From Streptomyces sp. NP-1717 (GTDB lineage: Bacteria > Actinomycetota > Actinomycetes > Streptomycetales > Streptomycetaceae): 64,000 bases of DNA. A model generated the notes under the pieces. That model was not told the origin of the DNA. It ran no database searches and saw only the letters and a list, made by a program, of their open reading frames with translations. The position numbers and the translations under genes are program-made. Shown in pieces: positions 1 to 10,200 of the stretch (position 1 is its first letter; every line of letters begins with the position of its first letter). The stretch covers positions 17,651 through 81,650 of the forward strand of contig NZ_JAAPBF010000008.1 in the NCBI RefSeq assembly GCF_022695985.1. Reading direction: 5' to 3'.

Positions 1-150
1 CGGATAGCCGGACCACTCCCACACGTAAAGGGCCCGCACCGTGTCGAACACCATCCGGCCGGCCAGGAACGCGCGGATACGGCGGGCGACCGGTTCGACA
101 TGCCCGACCGGGACAATCATCTGCGGAAAGAACTGGGCGCTGTCAGGCAT
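1..150 (-). CDS. DUF427 domain protein, N-terminal part
   Basis: Fifty codons run from an ATG at 150 off the left edge of the window. An AGGAG lies 6 nt before the ATG. The peptide contains VARRIRAFLAGRMVFDTVRALYVWEW, given here only as the short motifs RRIRAF and FDTVRALYVWEW; this resembles the start of a DUF427 domain, a small beta-rich fold of unknown role common in Streptomyces. The rest of the gene is outside the window, so length and integrity cannot be judged. Family assignment is from recognition of the motif only. Confidence 0.6.
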   Translation of the reverse strand, partial: MPDSAQFFPQMIVPVGHVEPVARRIRAFLAGRMVFDTVRALYVWEWSGYP

Positions 151-275
151 GGATGCTCCTGTCCCTGATCAGTAGGAGGGCTGCCTGACCCACCATCACA
201 CGACCATGGACATCAGGCACGTCGCCGAGGCCCCGGCCCCGGCCGCACGCAGACCCGGGGATTCCGGTCGTTCTG

Positions 276-1214
276 TCACCACGCGTCGATGACCGGCGCG
301 TCGGGTTCGGACAGCCTCCAGGCGTGGTTCAGACGCGCGAGCCGGTCCGCCGACGCGATGCCGCACAAGGACGCGACCTTGCCGTCGCTGACCTCGAACG
401 CCACGGCTCCCATGACCCGGTCGTCGACCACGGCGAGCACGGCCGGGCGGCCGTTGACCCGTGCGAGATGGAAGGCGGGCGAGCCCCCGGCCAGCCGTCG
501 CTTCGCCTCTGTGGGCTTGAAGCCGGCCCGTGCGAAGGAGGCGACCCGCTCGGGCGTCCGGTAACGCAGCACATGCCTGGCCAGCCCCGCGCCGTCCGAG
601 ACCACGGTGACGTCGTCGGTGAGCAGCGCCACCAGTCGTTCGGTGCGCCCCGATGTGGCCGCGGCGAGGAACTCCTCCACGACCTTGCGCGCCGACGCGG
701 GGTCGGCCTCCCCACCGCGGTGGCGCTCGGCGGCGACCCGGACCCGGGCCCGGTGGACATGCTGCTGGCTCGCGGGCTCCGTGATGTCGAGAATCCCGGC
801 GATCTCGGCGTGGCTGTACGCGAAGGCCTCACGCAGGACATAGACGGCCCGCTCGACCGGCGAGAGGCGCTCCAAGAGGGTCAGTACGGCCAGGGACACC
901 GACTCGCGCTGCTCGAAGGTCTCGGCCGGTCCGAGCATCGGGTCACCTTCGAGGAGCGGCTCGGGCAGCCAGGCACCGGCAGATCGCTCGTGGCGCACCC
1001 GCGCCGAGCGGAGGCGGTCGAGGCAGATGTTGGTGACGACCTTGGTCAGCCATGCTTCCGGCACCCGGATCCGGTCGCGGTCCGCGGCCTGCCAGCGGAT
1101 GAACGTGTCCTGCACGGCGTCCTCGGCGTCGGCGGCCGAGCCGAGCAGACGGTACGCCAGTGAGGCCAGCCGACCCCGGCCGGCCTCGAACCGGTCAATG
1201 GCTGCACTGTCCAT
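276..1214 (-). CDS. ECF RNA polymerase sigma factor, SigJ type with SnoaL-like tail
   Basis: About 312 aa. Residues 10-75 hold sigma region 2 (LASLAYRLLGS, DAEDAVQDTFIRW), residues 115-170 hold region 4 (LSPVERAVYVLREAF, then a helix-turn-helix), and the last 130 residues form a SnoaL-like domain (KVVEEFLAAATSG), as in the SigJ/ECF41 class where the tail tunes activity. The ATG at 1214 was preferred to 1244 because it follows the stop of the upstream oxidoreductase (1225) by 10 nt and starts at MDSAAI. No anti-sigma factor is adjacent, as usual for this class. The neighbouring flavoenzyme is the probable partner and target, a recurrent ECF41 arrangement; the physiological signal is unknown. 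Confidence 0.88.
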   Translation of the reverse strand: MDSAAIDRFEAGRGRLASLAYRLLGSAADAEDAVQDTFIRWQAADRDRIRVPEAWLTKVVTNICLDRLRSARVRHERSAGAWLPEPLLEGDPMLGPAETFEQRESVSLAVLTLLERLSPVERAVYVLREAFAYSHAEIAGILDITEPASQQHVHRARVRVAAERHRGGEADPASARKVVEEFLAAATSGRTERLVALLTDDVTVVSDGAGLARHVLRYRTPERVASFARAGFKPTEAKRRLAGGSPAFHLARVNGRPAVLAVVDDRVMGAVAFEVSDGKVASLCGIASADRLARLNHAWRLSEPDAPVIDAW

Positions 1215-1224
1215 ACGCAACAGC

Positions 1225-2415
1225 CTACGAGGCGACTCGTACACCGGCCCGGTCGGACGCGGTGACCAGCCGGCGCCTGCGCTTCGGCATACCGAAGGTC
1301 GGGTGGGCGATGCTCAGCCCGGCCCCCGTGAGCACGCCCGACTTGAGCCGTGCGGCGGTCCGGCCGCCCAGGTACCAGGACTTCGACCGGACGTCGCCGT
1401 CCACCATCTGGAAGATCGCGTCCCGCCGCCCGAGACTGATGTGGTTGCCGAAGTACTTCAGCCCGGTGATCGGGACCTCGTCGCCCGTCAGACGCGCGAT
1501 GATCGCGGCGGTCGCCTGCATGTTGGTGAAACCGGCCGACGCGCACGACATCGGCAGCCGCCGGCCGTTCTCACCGATCGCGTGGACGCTGTCACCGGCC
1601 GCGTAGACGTCGGGGTGCGAGACCGAGCGCATGGTGCGGTCGACGACGATCTGGCCGGTCGCGGCCACCGCCAGGCCGCCGGCGGCCGCGATCGGGTGCA
1701 CGGCGAACCCCGCGGACCAGACGGTCACATCGGCCGCGATGGACGTGCCGTCGGCGGCGACCGCCCGAGCCGCCTCGACGGCCGCGATCTCGGTGTGCTC
1801 GTGGACGGTGACGCCGAGCCGGTCGAAGGCCCGGCGCAGGTGACGGCGGGCCTTCGGGGAGAGCCAGGCGCCCAGCTCGCCGCGGGCGGCGAGCGCGACC
1901 GAGAGGTCGGGCCGGGACTCGGCGAACTCGGTGGCGGTCTCGATGCCCGTCAGCCCCTCGCCGACGACCAGCACCGTGCCGCCCTCGCCCAGGCCGGCCA
2001 GGCGCTCGCGCAGACGCAGCGCCGAGGACCGGCCGGTCACATCGAACGCGTACTCGGCCACGCCCGGGACGCCGTGGTGGGCGACGGAGCTGCCGAGCGC
2101 GTAGAGAAGCGTGTCGTACGCGAGTTCCCCGACGCCGTCCTCTCCCGTCACGGTGACGGTCCTGCGCTCGGGGTCGATGCCGCTGACACGCGCCAGGCGC
2201 AGCCGCACCCCGGTGCCCGCGAATACGTCGGTGAGCTCGCGGAACCGGAGGTCCTGGCCGATCGCGAGCTGGTGGAGCCGCATGCGCTCGACGAACACGG
2301 GCGCGGCGTTGACGACGGTGATCTCGGTGTCGGCGGGGGAGAGTCGGCGGGCCAGGTTTCCGGCGGCGTAGGCCCCCGCGTATCCGGCGCCGAGTACGAC
2401 GATGCGGTGCTTCAT
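1225..2415 (-). CDS. FAD-dependent NAD(P)H oxidoreductase (NDH-2/AIF-like)
   Basis: About 396 aa, starting MKHRIVVLGAGYAGAYAA, a textbook FAD dinucleotide fold; an AGGAG 8-9 nt before the ATG at 2415 supports this start over a longer ORF. A second Rossmann motif (TVLVVGEGLTGIETA) near residue 160 binds NAD(P)H and a late VYAAGDSVH motif near residue 290 binds FAD, so the protein is a pyridine-nucleotide-disulfide-type oxidoreductase without the CxxC pair. Such proteins oxidise NADH to a quinone or small acceptor at the membrane or in the cytosol. It reads into the SigJ-type sigma gene 10 nt downstream, which makes a two-gene operon; the electron acceptor is not evident. Confidence 0.85.
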   Translation of the reverse strand: MKHRIVVLGAGYAGAYAAGNLARRLSPADTEITVVNAAPVFVERMRLHQLAIGQDLRFRELTDVFAGTGVRLRLARVSGIDPERRTVTVTGEDGVGELAYDTLLYALGSSVAHHGVPGVAEYAFDVTGRSSALRLRERLAGLGEGGTVLVVGEGLTGIETATEFAESRPDLSVALAARGELGAWLSPKARRHLRRAFDRLGVTVHEHTEIAAVEAARAVAADGTSIAADVTVWSAGFAVHPIAAAGGLAVAATGQIVVDRTMRSVSHPDVYAAGDSVHAIGENGRRLPMSCASAGFTNMQATAAIIARLTGDEVPITGLKYFGNHISLGRRDAIFQMVDGDVRSKSWYLGGRTAARLKSGVLTGAGLSIAHPTFGMPKRRRRLVTASDRAGVRVAS

Positions 2416-3155
2416 GACGTTGCTCCTGTCTCGTTCGCGTGCCCCTTGAACGAGATGGGGCCCCGATTGCTGACAGGTGCCGTGCGTGACGCGGAACACA
2501 GTCCTTCAGCCGGGGCCGCACCGATCTGACGTCGACGATCCGCTCGCGGACCGCACGGACGGCTCGTCAAATTCGTGGTCGTCATTCACATGCGTGGACA
2601 AGTTAAGGATTCCAGGAGGCTAGGTCAAGTGCCTTGAGGGTTCCGGAAGTTCTTCGGTTCGAAGCGTTGACGAACCTTGCGGGCAGCTCTAGCTTCATCG
2701 CGTCGTACTTCGTACGTCAGATATGAGACGCGATACACGAGGTGAGAGCTCTTCGCCCATGCCTTCTGCGCCTGCTCCGACCCCGCCCCGACCCCCTGTC
2801 GCCGGTGACTCCACGGCCGCCGCGGAACACGTCGACGCCGCGCCCGAGGAGGGCGGGGGCATGGCCCTGGCGAGACTTGGCCTTCGTCCGGTCCGGCCGC
2901 GACGATCAGAAGACCGAGGCCCTGGGCTGTGGCACCGACCCGTACGCCACTCGGTACAAGCACCTGCGCCCATACGTGACGGGCGCAGCCGGTGCTCGTC
3001 ACCTCCGCCGAGGACCGCCGGTTCGCCGCCGACCGGGGCCCGGGGCAGTGAATCGCCCGGTCCGGGCCCCTCCGACAGGGCGCCGCGTACCCGCGGCCGG
3101 CACTCCTCGCCTCTTACCTCTCCTCTTGCTCCCCGATTACAGAGAAGGATTCGCC
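2416..3155. other. Divergent intergenic region before the first pectate lyase
   Basis: About 740 bp separate the start of the oxidoreductase (2415, minus) from the start of the pectate lyase (3156, plus). ORFs cross it on both strands but none resembles a known protein or has a convincing ribosome site. It holds a perfect 8-bp inverted repeat, listed separately. The lower-GC stretch around 2570-2720 is the most likely place for the two promoters. Confidence 0.5.
2697..2734. promoter_or_regulatory. 8-bp perfect inverted repeat, possible operator or leader hairpin
   Basis: ATCGCGTC at 2697-2704 pairs exactly with GACGCGAT at 2727-2734 around a 22-nt centre, and the centre itself holds CGTAC/GTACG arms (2704-2708, 2712-2716). 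It sits about 420 bp before the pectate lyase start. It could be a regulator site or a leader stem; the sequence does not decide. Confidence 0.35.
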
Positions 3156-4487
3156 ATGCCCGCACACATGCGTCACTCCATCGCCGTGGCCGTGGGCTGC
3201 GCATCGCTGGCCGTCGCCATGAGCGTCCCTGCCCAGGCCGCGCCGCACCCGCGCCAACAAGGAGCGGGCGCCGAGCGGGCCGTACTGCCCGACAAAGACG
3301 GCTGGGCCGCCGCCGAGGGCTCCACGACGGGCGGTGCCGACGCCACTGCCGACCGCGTCTACACAGTGACCGACCGGGCCGGACTCATCGCGGCCTTCGC
3401 CGATGCCGGCGACGCACCGAAGATCGTCAGGATCTCCGGCACCGTCCACGGCAACTCCGACGCCTCGGGCACCCCGATCGGCTGCGAGCAGTACCAGACC
3501 GACGGTTACACGCTGGAGAAATACCTCGCCGCCTACGACCCCGAGGTCTGGGGCCGGGACACGCTCCCCTCGGGCCCGCTGGAGGACGCCCGCGCGGCCT
3601 CCGCGAAGCTGCAGGCGGCCACCGTCAACATCAAGGTCCCCTCCAACACCACCCTGATCGGAGTGGGGAAGGACCCGAAGATCATCGGGGCCGGGCTTCA
3701 GTTGACACACGTCTCCAACGTCATCATCCGCAACATCAGCTTCGAGGACACCTACGACTGCTTCCCCCAGTGGGACCCCACGGACGGGGAGAAAGGCGCC
3801 TGGAACTCGGAGTACGACAACCTCGTCGTGTACGGCTCCCGCCATGTCTGGGTCGACCACAACACCTTCAGCGACGGCGGACGCCCCGACGCCGACCAGC
3901 CTCACTACTTCGGCCAGGTGTATCAGCAGCACGACGGCCTCTTCGACGTCGTGCGCGGCGCCGACCTGGTCACCGTCTCGTGGAACGTCCTCAAGGACCA
4001 CGACAAGACCATGCTCATCGGCAACAGCGACGGCGCCGGGGCGACCGACCGGGGCAAGCTCCGCGTCACGCTCCACCACAACCTCTTCAAGGACGTCAAG
4101 GAGCGGGCCCCGCGCGTCCGTTTCGGCCAGGTCGACTCGTACAACAACCACTTCGTCGCGACGCCGGGCAGCGCCTACGGCTACACGTACGGCATCGGTG
4201 CCGAGTCCCAACTGGTCGCCGAACACAACGCGTTCACGCTCGCGCGGCAGGTGGACCGGGCGACGGTCCTGAAGAAGTGGTCGGAGTCCTCGCTCACGGC
4301 GCGGAACAACTACGTCAACGGACGGAAGACCGACCTGATCGCCGTGCACAACGCGGGCGTGCCCGGCGAGCACCTCACCGAGGGCGCGGGCTGGACACCC
4401 CACCTGCGGCCGACGGTCCACCATCCGCTCGCCGTGCCGGCGCTCGTGGCGCTCAAGGCCGGGGCGGGCGAGGCGACCAGGCGGTGA
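3156..4487 (+). CDS. Secreted pectate lyase, polysaccharide lyase family 1
   Basis: 443 aa. The ATG at 3156 follows GAAGGA at a good distance; in-frame sequence before it lacks a signal peptide. Residues 1-28 form a signal peptide (MRHS...VGCASLAVAMSVPAQA), so the enzyme acts outside the cell. The PL1 parallel beta-helix carries the marks VWVDHNTFSDGG, DGLFDVVRGADLVTVSW and the catalytic-loop pattern RxPxxR in KERAPRVRFG, followed by YNNHF. Family knowledge: calcium-dependent beta-elimination of polygalacturonate. Two further pectate lyases follow on the same strand, so this is a pectinolytic locus. It is separated from the next gene by 151 bp containing a LacI-type dyad. Confidence 0.93.
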   Translation: MPAHMRHSIAVAVGCASLAVAMSVPAQAAPHPRQQGAGAERAVLPDKDGWAAAEGSTTGGADATADRVYTVTDRAGLIAAFADAGDAPKIVRISGTVHGNSDASGTPIGCEQYQTDGYTLEKYLAAYDPEVWGRDTLPSGPLEDARAASAKLQAATVNIKVPSNTTLIGVGKDPKIIGAGLQLTHVSNVIIRNISFEDTYDCFPQWDPTDGEKGAWNSEYDNLVVYGSRHVWVDHNTFSDGGRPDADQPHYFGQVYQQHDGLFDVVRGADLVTVSWNVLKDHDKTMLIGNSDGAGATDRGKLRVTLHHNLFKDVKERAPRVRFGQVDSYNNHFVATPGSAYGYTYGIGAESQLVAEHNAFTLARQVDRATVLKKWSESSLTARNNYVNGRKTDLIAVHNAGVPGEHLTEGAGWTPHLRPTVHHPLAVPALVALKAGAGEATRR

Positions 4488-4575
4488 GAGAGTCCTACAG
4501 GTGTTCATGATGATGAACAGAAATCATGTACGCGGATATTGACGTGTCCATGTAAAGCTCTTAACGTTCCCCGCA

Positions 4576-4587
4576 GTAAGCGCTTTC
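4576..4587. promoter_or_regulatory. LacI-family-type operator before the PL9 gene
   Basis: The perfect octamer AAGCGCTT (4578-4585) with a central CG is the typical core of LacI/GalR-family operators. It lies about 55 bp before the PL9 start codon, where a repressor would block transcription. No LacI-family gene is in the window, so the regulator would be encoded elsewhere. No copy is seen before the two PL1 genes. Confidence 0.45.
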
Positions 4588-4638
4588 TCCAGTACCTCCC
4601 ACCGAGTCCTGACCAGACCGAAACCACCTGGAGACACG

Positions 4639-5832
4639 ATGCGAGTAAGACCACTCACCGCGTGCGTCGGCCTGCTGGCCGGAACGCTGTTCACTCTCTC
4701 CGGCACCACGGCGCAGGCCACGTCCGTACCTCACGCGGCGCCGTCCGCCGCCGCGCTGTACGTGTCACCGAACGGCAGCGACGGCGCGTCCGGCACGGAG
4801 TCCGCCCCGACGACGCTCACCTCGGCGATCGACCGGATAGCTCCCGGCGGGACGATTCATCTGCGGGGCGGTACGTACCGCTACTCGCAGACGGTCACCA
4901 TTCCGCAGGGCACCGACGGCACCTCGGGCGACCGCACCGAACTGACCGCCTACCCGGGCGAGAGGCCGGTGCTGAACTTCGCGGCCCAGTCGGAGAGTTC
5001 GTCGAACCGCGGGCTCGCGGTCAACGGGTCGTACTGGCACGTCCGGGGGATCGTCGTCGAGCACGCCGGCGACAACGGCATCTTCGTCGGCGGCAGCGGC
5101 AACGTAATCGAGCGCACGGTGACGCGCTTCAACCGCGACACCGGGCTTCAGCTCTCGCGTACGACCTCCGACACGCCCCGCGACCAGTGGCCGTCCAACA
5201 ACCTGATCCTGAGCGCGGAGTCGCACGACAACGCCGACTCCGACGGTGAGGACGCCGACGGATTCGCAGCCAAGCTCACCTCCGGCCCCGGCAACGTCTT
5301 CCGCCACGCCGTGTCCCACAACAACATCGACGACGGCTGGGACCTCTACACGAAGTCGGATACGGGAGCGATCGGCGCGGTGACCATCGAGGACTCACTC
5401 GCCTACGAGAACGGCACCCTCTCCGACGGCACCCAGAACTCCAGCGGAGACCGTAACGGCTACAAGCTCGGTGGTGAGGACATCAAGGTCAACCACGTTG
5501 TCCGGCGCAGCATCGCCTACGACAACGGCAAGCACGGGTTCACCTACAACCGGAACCCGGGCACGATGACGCTCTCGGAGAACGTCAGCATCGACAACGC
5601 CGAGCGCAACTTCTCCTTCGACGCCGGTACTTCGGTGTTCCGCGGCAACATCTCGTGCCGCGGCGGCGACGGGTCCAACGACAAGACCGTGGGCAACGCC
5701 GACGGATCGAACCAGTTCTGGACCGGCTCGAACGGATCGCGGTGTTCCGCGTACACCGGTGCCCTGGACTGGGCCTTCGCCACGGACGGCCGCCTCGTGG
5801 TGACCTTCGGCGGAAACCGGGTCACCCGGTAA
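4639..5832 (+). CDS. Secreted pectate lyase-like right-handed beta-helix protein, PL9 type
   Basis: 397 aa beginning MRVRPLTACVGLLAGTLF, a signal peptide that ends near ATTAQA (residue 29). After an N-terminal YVSPNGSDGASGT motif common to secreted beta-helix proteins, the body carries the PL9 signatures DADGFAAKL, DDGWDLYTK and NGYKLGGE; in PL9 enzymes a lysine of the latter acts as base and the acidic cluster binds calcium. Extracellular cleavage of polygalacturonate is expected. The gene follows a PL1 lyase and precedes another, with an AAGCGCTT dyad in its promoter region, suggesting substrate-responsive control. Confidence 0.88.
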   Translation: MRVRPLTACVGLLAGTLFTLSGTTAQATSVPHAAPSAAALYVSPNGSDGASGTESAPTTLTSAIDRIAPGGTIHLRGGTYRYSQTVTIPQGTDGTSGDRTELTAYPGERPVLNFAAQSESSSNRGLAVNGSYWHVRGIVVEHAGDNGIFVGGSGNVIERTVTRFNRDTGLQLSRTTSDTPRDQWPSNNLILSAESHDNADSDGEDADGFAAKLTSGPGNVFRHAVSHNNIDDGWDLYTKSDTGAIGAVTIEDSLAYENGTLSDGTQNSSGDRNGYKLGGEDIKVNHVVRRSIAYDNGKHGFTYNRNPGTMTLSENVSIDNAERNFSFDAGTSVFRGNISCRGGDGSNDKTVGNADGSNQFWTGSNGSRCSAYTGALDWAFATDGRLVVTFGGNRVTR

Positions 5833-5937
5833 TCGGTCCTCCCCGCAGCGCGGATCCCGCCGCCGGCAACGGAAACGCGCATCGGTGCCCACGGCCTCGG
5901 CCGCGGTACCGACAACCACGGAGACCCAGGCTGATCA

Positions 5938-5961
5938 AGGCCGCGGCGGCGACCGCGGCCT
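5938..5961. terminator. GC hairpin between PL9 and PL1 genes
   Basis: A perfect 9-bp stem (AGGCCGCGG at 5938-5946, CCGCGGCCT at 5953-5961) with a 6-nt loop lies 105 bp after the PL9 stop. There is no U-tract, as is common for hairpin terminators in high-GC actinobacteria. It could also be part of the leader of the following lyase. Confidence 0.5.
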
Positions 5962-6004
5962 GTAGCCACAACACCCGCGTGCAAAGACGAAAGTTGAGGC
6001 GAAA

Positions 6005-7111
6005 ATGACACGACGAGCAGTCGCACCGCGACTCCACGCGGCGCTGGCCACGATGGTCCTCGCGGCCGCGGCCGGTGTGTTTCTGTCGACGCCCGAGGCG
6101 TCGGCGGCGACCGGCAGCGCCACCGGCTACGCGACCCAGAACGGCGGGACCACCGGTGGGGCGGGCGGCCGAACGGTGCGGGCCACGACAGGGACCGCGA
6201 TCCACGCGGCCCTGTGCGGCCGGGCCGCCAGCAGCACCCCGATCACCATCGAGGTCGAGGGGACCGTCAACCACGGCAATACCAGCAAGGTGTCCGGCGG
6301 CAGCTGCAACACCGCCGCCGGCGTGATCGAGCTCAAAGAGATCAGCAATGTCACGATCGTCGGCGTCGGAAGCGGAGCCGTCTTCGACCAACTGGGCATC
6401 CACATCCGCAAGTCCAGCAACATCATCATCCAGAACGTGACGGTCCGGAACGTCAAGAAGTCCGGTTCGCCCACGTCCAACGGCGGTGACGCCATCGGCA
6501 TGGAGAGCGACGTCCGCAACGTCTGGGTCGATCACGTCACCCTTGAGGCTTCGGGCGGGGAGTCGGAGGGGTTCGACGGCCTCTTCGACATGAAGGACAA
6601 CACCCGGTACGTGACCCTCTCCTACAGCATCCTGCGCAACTCCGGCCGCGGTGGCCTCGTCGGGTCCAGTGAGAGTGAACTCTCCAACGGCTTCATCACC
6701 TACCACCACAACCTGTACGAGAACATCGACTCCCGCACGCCGTTGCTGCGCGGCGGCATAGCCCACATCTACAACAACCACTACGTGAAGCTCAACGAGT
6801 CCGGCATCAACTCCCGGGCCGGGGCCCGCGCCAAGGTGGACAACAACTACTTCAAGAACTCCAAGGACGTCCTCGGCACCTTCTACACCGACGCCGCCGG
6901 GTACTGGCAGGTCAGCGGCAACATCCTCGACAACGTGACCTGGTCCAGCCCCAGTAGCGAGAACAACCCCGCAGGGCCCGACCTGAAGTCCAACACCACG
7001 GTCGGCATCCCGTACTCGTACAGCCTCGATCAGGCCGGCTGCGTACCGGACATCGTGGCCCGGACGGCAGGTGCCAACAAAGGGCTACAGGTGTCGGACG
7101 GCAACTGCTAG
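6005..7111 (+). CDS. Secreted pectate lyase, PL1 family
   Basis: 368 aa. A signal peptide with two early arginines (MTRRAVAPRLHAALATMVLA) ends near PEASA at residue 34. The PL1 fold is marked by NVWVDHVTLEASGG, DGLFDMKDNTRYVTLSY, the catalytic-loop pattern RxPxxR in SRTPLLRGG, and YNNHYVKL. It is shorter than the first PL1 enzyme of this locus and only distantly similar, so the two are not a recent duplication. Expected to cleave low-methyl pectin outside the cell. A very strong hairpin follows it directly. Confidence 0.92.
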   Translation: MTRRAVAPRLHAALATMVLAAAAGVFLSTPEASAATGSATGYATQNGGTTGGAGGRTVRATTGTAIHAALCGRAASSTPITIEVEGTVNHGNTSKVSGGSCNTAAGVIELKEISNVTIVGVGSGAVFDQLGIHIRKSSNIIIQNVTVRNVKKSGSPTSNGGDAIGMESDVRNVWVDHVTLEASGGESEGFDGLFDMKDNTRYVTLSYSILRNSGRGGLVGSSESELSNGFITYHHNLYENIDSRTPLLRGGIAHIYNNHYVKLNESGINSRAGARAKVDNNYFKNSKDVLGTFYTDAAGYWQVSGNILDNVTWSSPSSENNPAGPDLKSNTTVGIPYSYSLDQAGCVPDIVARTAGANKGLQVSDGNC

Positions 7112-7119
7112 ACCTTGCG

Positions 7120-7157
7120 TACGGGCCGTACTCGCCAACTGGCGAGTACGGCCCGTA
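7120..7157. terminator. Strong bidirectional hairpin terminator
   Basis: An 18-bp perfect inverted repeat (arms 7120-7137 and 7140-7157, left arm beginning TACGGGCCGTACTCG) starts 8 bp after the pectate lyase stop. It lies between convergent genes (pectate lyase on plus, Ig-repeat gene ending at 7231 on minus), so it can end transcription from both sides. Confidence 0.88.
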
Positions 7158-7230
7158 TCCCATCAGGCTGCGACAGGGCGATTGTCGTGTCCGCCGGCGC
7201 CGCTACCCGTACGGGTGTTGGTCCCTTGAG

Positions 7231-10200
7231 TTACGGGACCGGCGGGATCGGGACGAAGGTCAGGCCCGCCGTGACCGAGGACCGTGCGAAGCAGGCCGCC
7301 GCGGCGAACGTCGCCGTGTAGGTGGTCGCCGTCACGATGGTGCTGGGAACGGTGACGGTGGGCGGGGCGAGGGTCGCCACGCCGTTGGCGTCGGTGACGG
7401 CCGTGCCGATCAGGATCGGCCCGCTCACCGCGTTGGCGGTGAAGGTCACCGTCATGCCGGGGATCGGTGCGTTGGTCGCGGCGTTCCTCAGCGTCGCGTT
7501 CATGGTCTGGATGACGAAGGTGCCGTTGAGCCGCAGCCGGATCTGCCGGGGTGCGGCCGTGAGAGTGGTCGCCACGCTTGTCGCGTTGATGACCACGGAA
7601 CCCGTCGACGCCCCGAAGCACGGTGCGCCGTTGTAGTGGGCGGTGATGGTGCCGGAGGACAGGCTGGTGGAGCTGAAGCAGGCCTGGCCGGCGGCGTTGA
7701 CGGCGACTGTCTGGTTGAGTCCGCCGGGTCCGGTGAATGTCACTGTGCCGGTGGGTGTGCCCGAACCTGGTGCGTTGGTGGTCACTGTCGCGCACACCGT
7801 CACCGTCTGCCCGCACACCGACGGGTTGGGTGTCGCGGTGACGGTCGTGGTGGTCGTCGCCGGGTTGACCGTGGCGGTGGTCGTGCCGGTGGAACCGGTG
7901 AAGCACGGTGCGCCGTTGTAGTGGGCGGTGATGGTGCCGGAGGACAGGCTGGTGGAGCTGAAGCAGGCCTGGCCGGCGGCGTTGACGGCGACCGTCTGGT
8001 TGAGCCCGCCGGGTCCGGTGAATGTCACCGTCCCGGTGGGTGTTCCCGAACCTGGTGCGTTGGTGGTCACTGTCGCGCACACCGTCACCGACTGCCCGCA
8101 CACCGACGGGTTCGGCGTGAGCGAGACCGTGGTGCTGGTCGAGGCCGGGTTGACCGTGACCGTGACGGTGTCGCTGGACGCTGCGAAGCACGGGCCCTCA
8201 CCGTTGTAGACGGCGGTGATCGTGCCGGTGGCCAGCGACGTCGTGGTGAAGCATGCCTGCCCACTCGCGTTGAGCGGGACTGTCTGGTTGAGCCCGCCGG
8301 GTCCGGTGAATGTCACCGTCCCGGTGGGTGTTCCCGAACCGGGCGCGTTGGTGGTGACCTTGGCGCAGACCGTCACCGTCTGCCCGCACACGGTCGGGTC
8401 GGGTGTCGCCGTGACGGTCGTCGTGGTCGCCGCCTCGTTCACGGTGACGGCGACGGAGCCGCTGGAGCCGTTGACGCAGCTGGTGCCGTTGTACGTGGCG
8501 GTGACCGTGCCGGTGGACAGGGAGGTGGTGGTGAAGCAGGCCTGGCCGGCGGCGTTGAGCGGGACTGTCTGGTTGAGCCCGCCGGGTCCGGTGAACGTCA
8601 CCGTCCCGGTGGGTGTACCCGAACCCGGTGGGGTGATGGTGACCGTCGCGCAGAGCGTGACCGACTGCCCGCACACCGATGTCGCCGGTGTCGCCGTCAC
8701 CGTCGTGGTGCTGGCGGCCGGATTGACCGTGAGGGAGGCGGCCCCGGTGGACGGCAGGAAGCAGCTGCTGCCGTTGTAGACGGCGGTGACGGTGCCGGTG
8801 ATCAGCGAGGTGCTGGAGAAGCACGCCTGTCCGGCGGCGTTCAGCGGCACCGTGACGTTCAGCCCGCCGGGTGCGGTGAAGGTGACGGAGCCGGTCGGCG
8901 TGCCGGAGCCCGGCGCGTTGGCGGTGACGGTTGCGCAGAGCGTGACCGACTGGCCGCAGACGGACGGGTTCGGCGTGGCCGTCACGGTCGTGGTGGCGGC
9001 CGGATTGACGGTGAGTGCGACGGTGCCTGAGGAGGCCGCGAAGCAGGGGCCCTCACCGTTGTATGTGGCGGTGATCGTGCCGGAGGTCAGGGACGTGCTG
9101 CTCAGGCAGGCCTGACCGCCGGCGTTCAGCGGCACCGTGACGTTCAGGCCGCCGGGTCCGGTGAATGTCACTGTGCCGGTGGGTGTGCCCGAGCCGGGTG
9201 CGTTGGTGGTGACCGTGGCGCAGACCGTCACCGACTGGCCGCACACGGACGGGTTGGGTGTCGCGGTGACGGTCGTGGTGGTCGTCGCCGGGTTGACCGT
9301 GGCGGTGGTCGTGCCGGTGGAACCGGTGAAGCACGGTGCGCCGTTGTACGTGGCGGTGATCGTGCCGCCGGCCAGGGACGTCGTGGTGAAGCACGCCTGC
9401 CCACTCGCGTTGAGCGGGACTGTCTGGTTGAGTCCGCCGGGTCCGGTGAATGTCACTGTGCCGGTGGGTGTGCCCGAGCCGGGTGCGTTGGTGGTGACCG
9501 TGGCGCAGACCGTCACCGACTGGCCGCACACGGACGGGTTGGGTGTCGCGGTGACGGTCGTGGTGGTCGTCGCCGGGTTGACCGTGGCGGTGGTCGTGCC
9601 GGTGGAACCGGTGAAGCACGGTGCGCCGTTGTACGTGGCGGTGATCGTGCCGCCGGCCAGGGACGTCGTGGTGAAGCACGCCTGCCCACTCGCGTTGAGC
9701 GGGACTGTCTGGTTGAGTCCGCCGGGTCCGGTGAATGTCACTGTGCCGGTGGGTGTGCCCGAGCCGGGTGCGTTGGTGGTGACCGTGGCGCACACCGTCA
9801 CCGACTGGCCGCACACCGACGGGTTCGGCGTGAGCGAGACCGTGGTGCTGGTCGAGGCCGGGTTGACCGTGACCGTGACGGTGTCGCTGGACGCTGCGAA
9901 GCACGGGCCCTCACCGTTGTAGACGGCGGTGACGGTACCCGAGGCCAGGGTGGTGCTGGTCAGGCAGGCCTCGCCGCTCGGGTCCAGGCTTACCGTCTGG
10001 TTGAGCCCGCCGGGGCCGGTGAACGTGACCGTCCCGGTGGGTGTACCCGAACCGGGCGCGTTGGTGGTCACTGTCGCGCACACCGTCACCGACTGGCCGC
10101 ACACCGAGGGGTCGGGTGTCGCGGTCACGGTCGTGGTGGTCGCCGCCTCGTTGACCGTCACGTCGACCGTGCCGGTGGACGGCGCGGCACAGTCGTCACC

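Noticed and set aside
324..1163. Plus-strand ORF opposite the sigma factor
   Set aside because: Shadow of a clear ECF sigma gene; its translation is Gly/Arg-rich and without homology.
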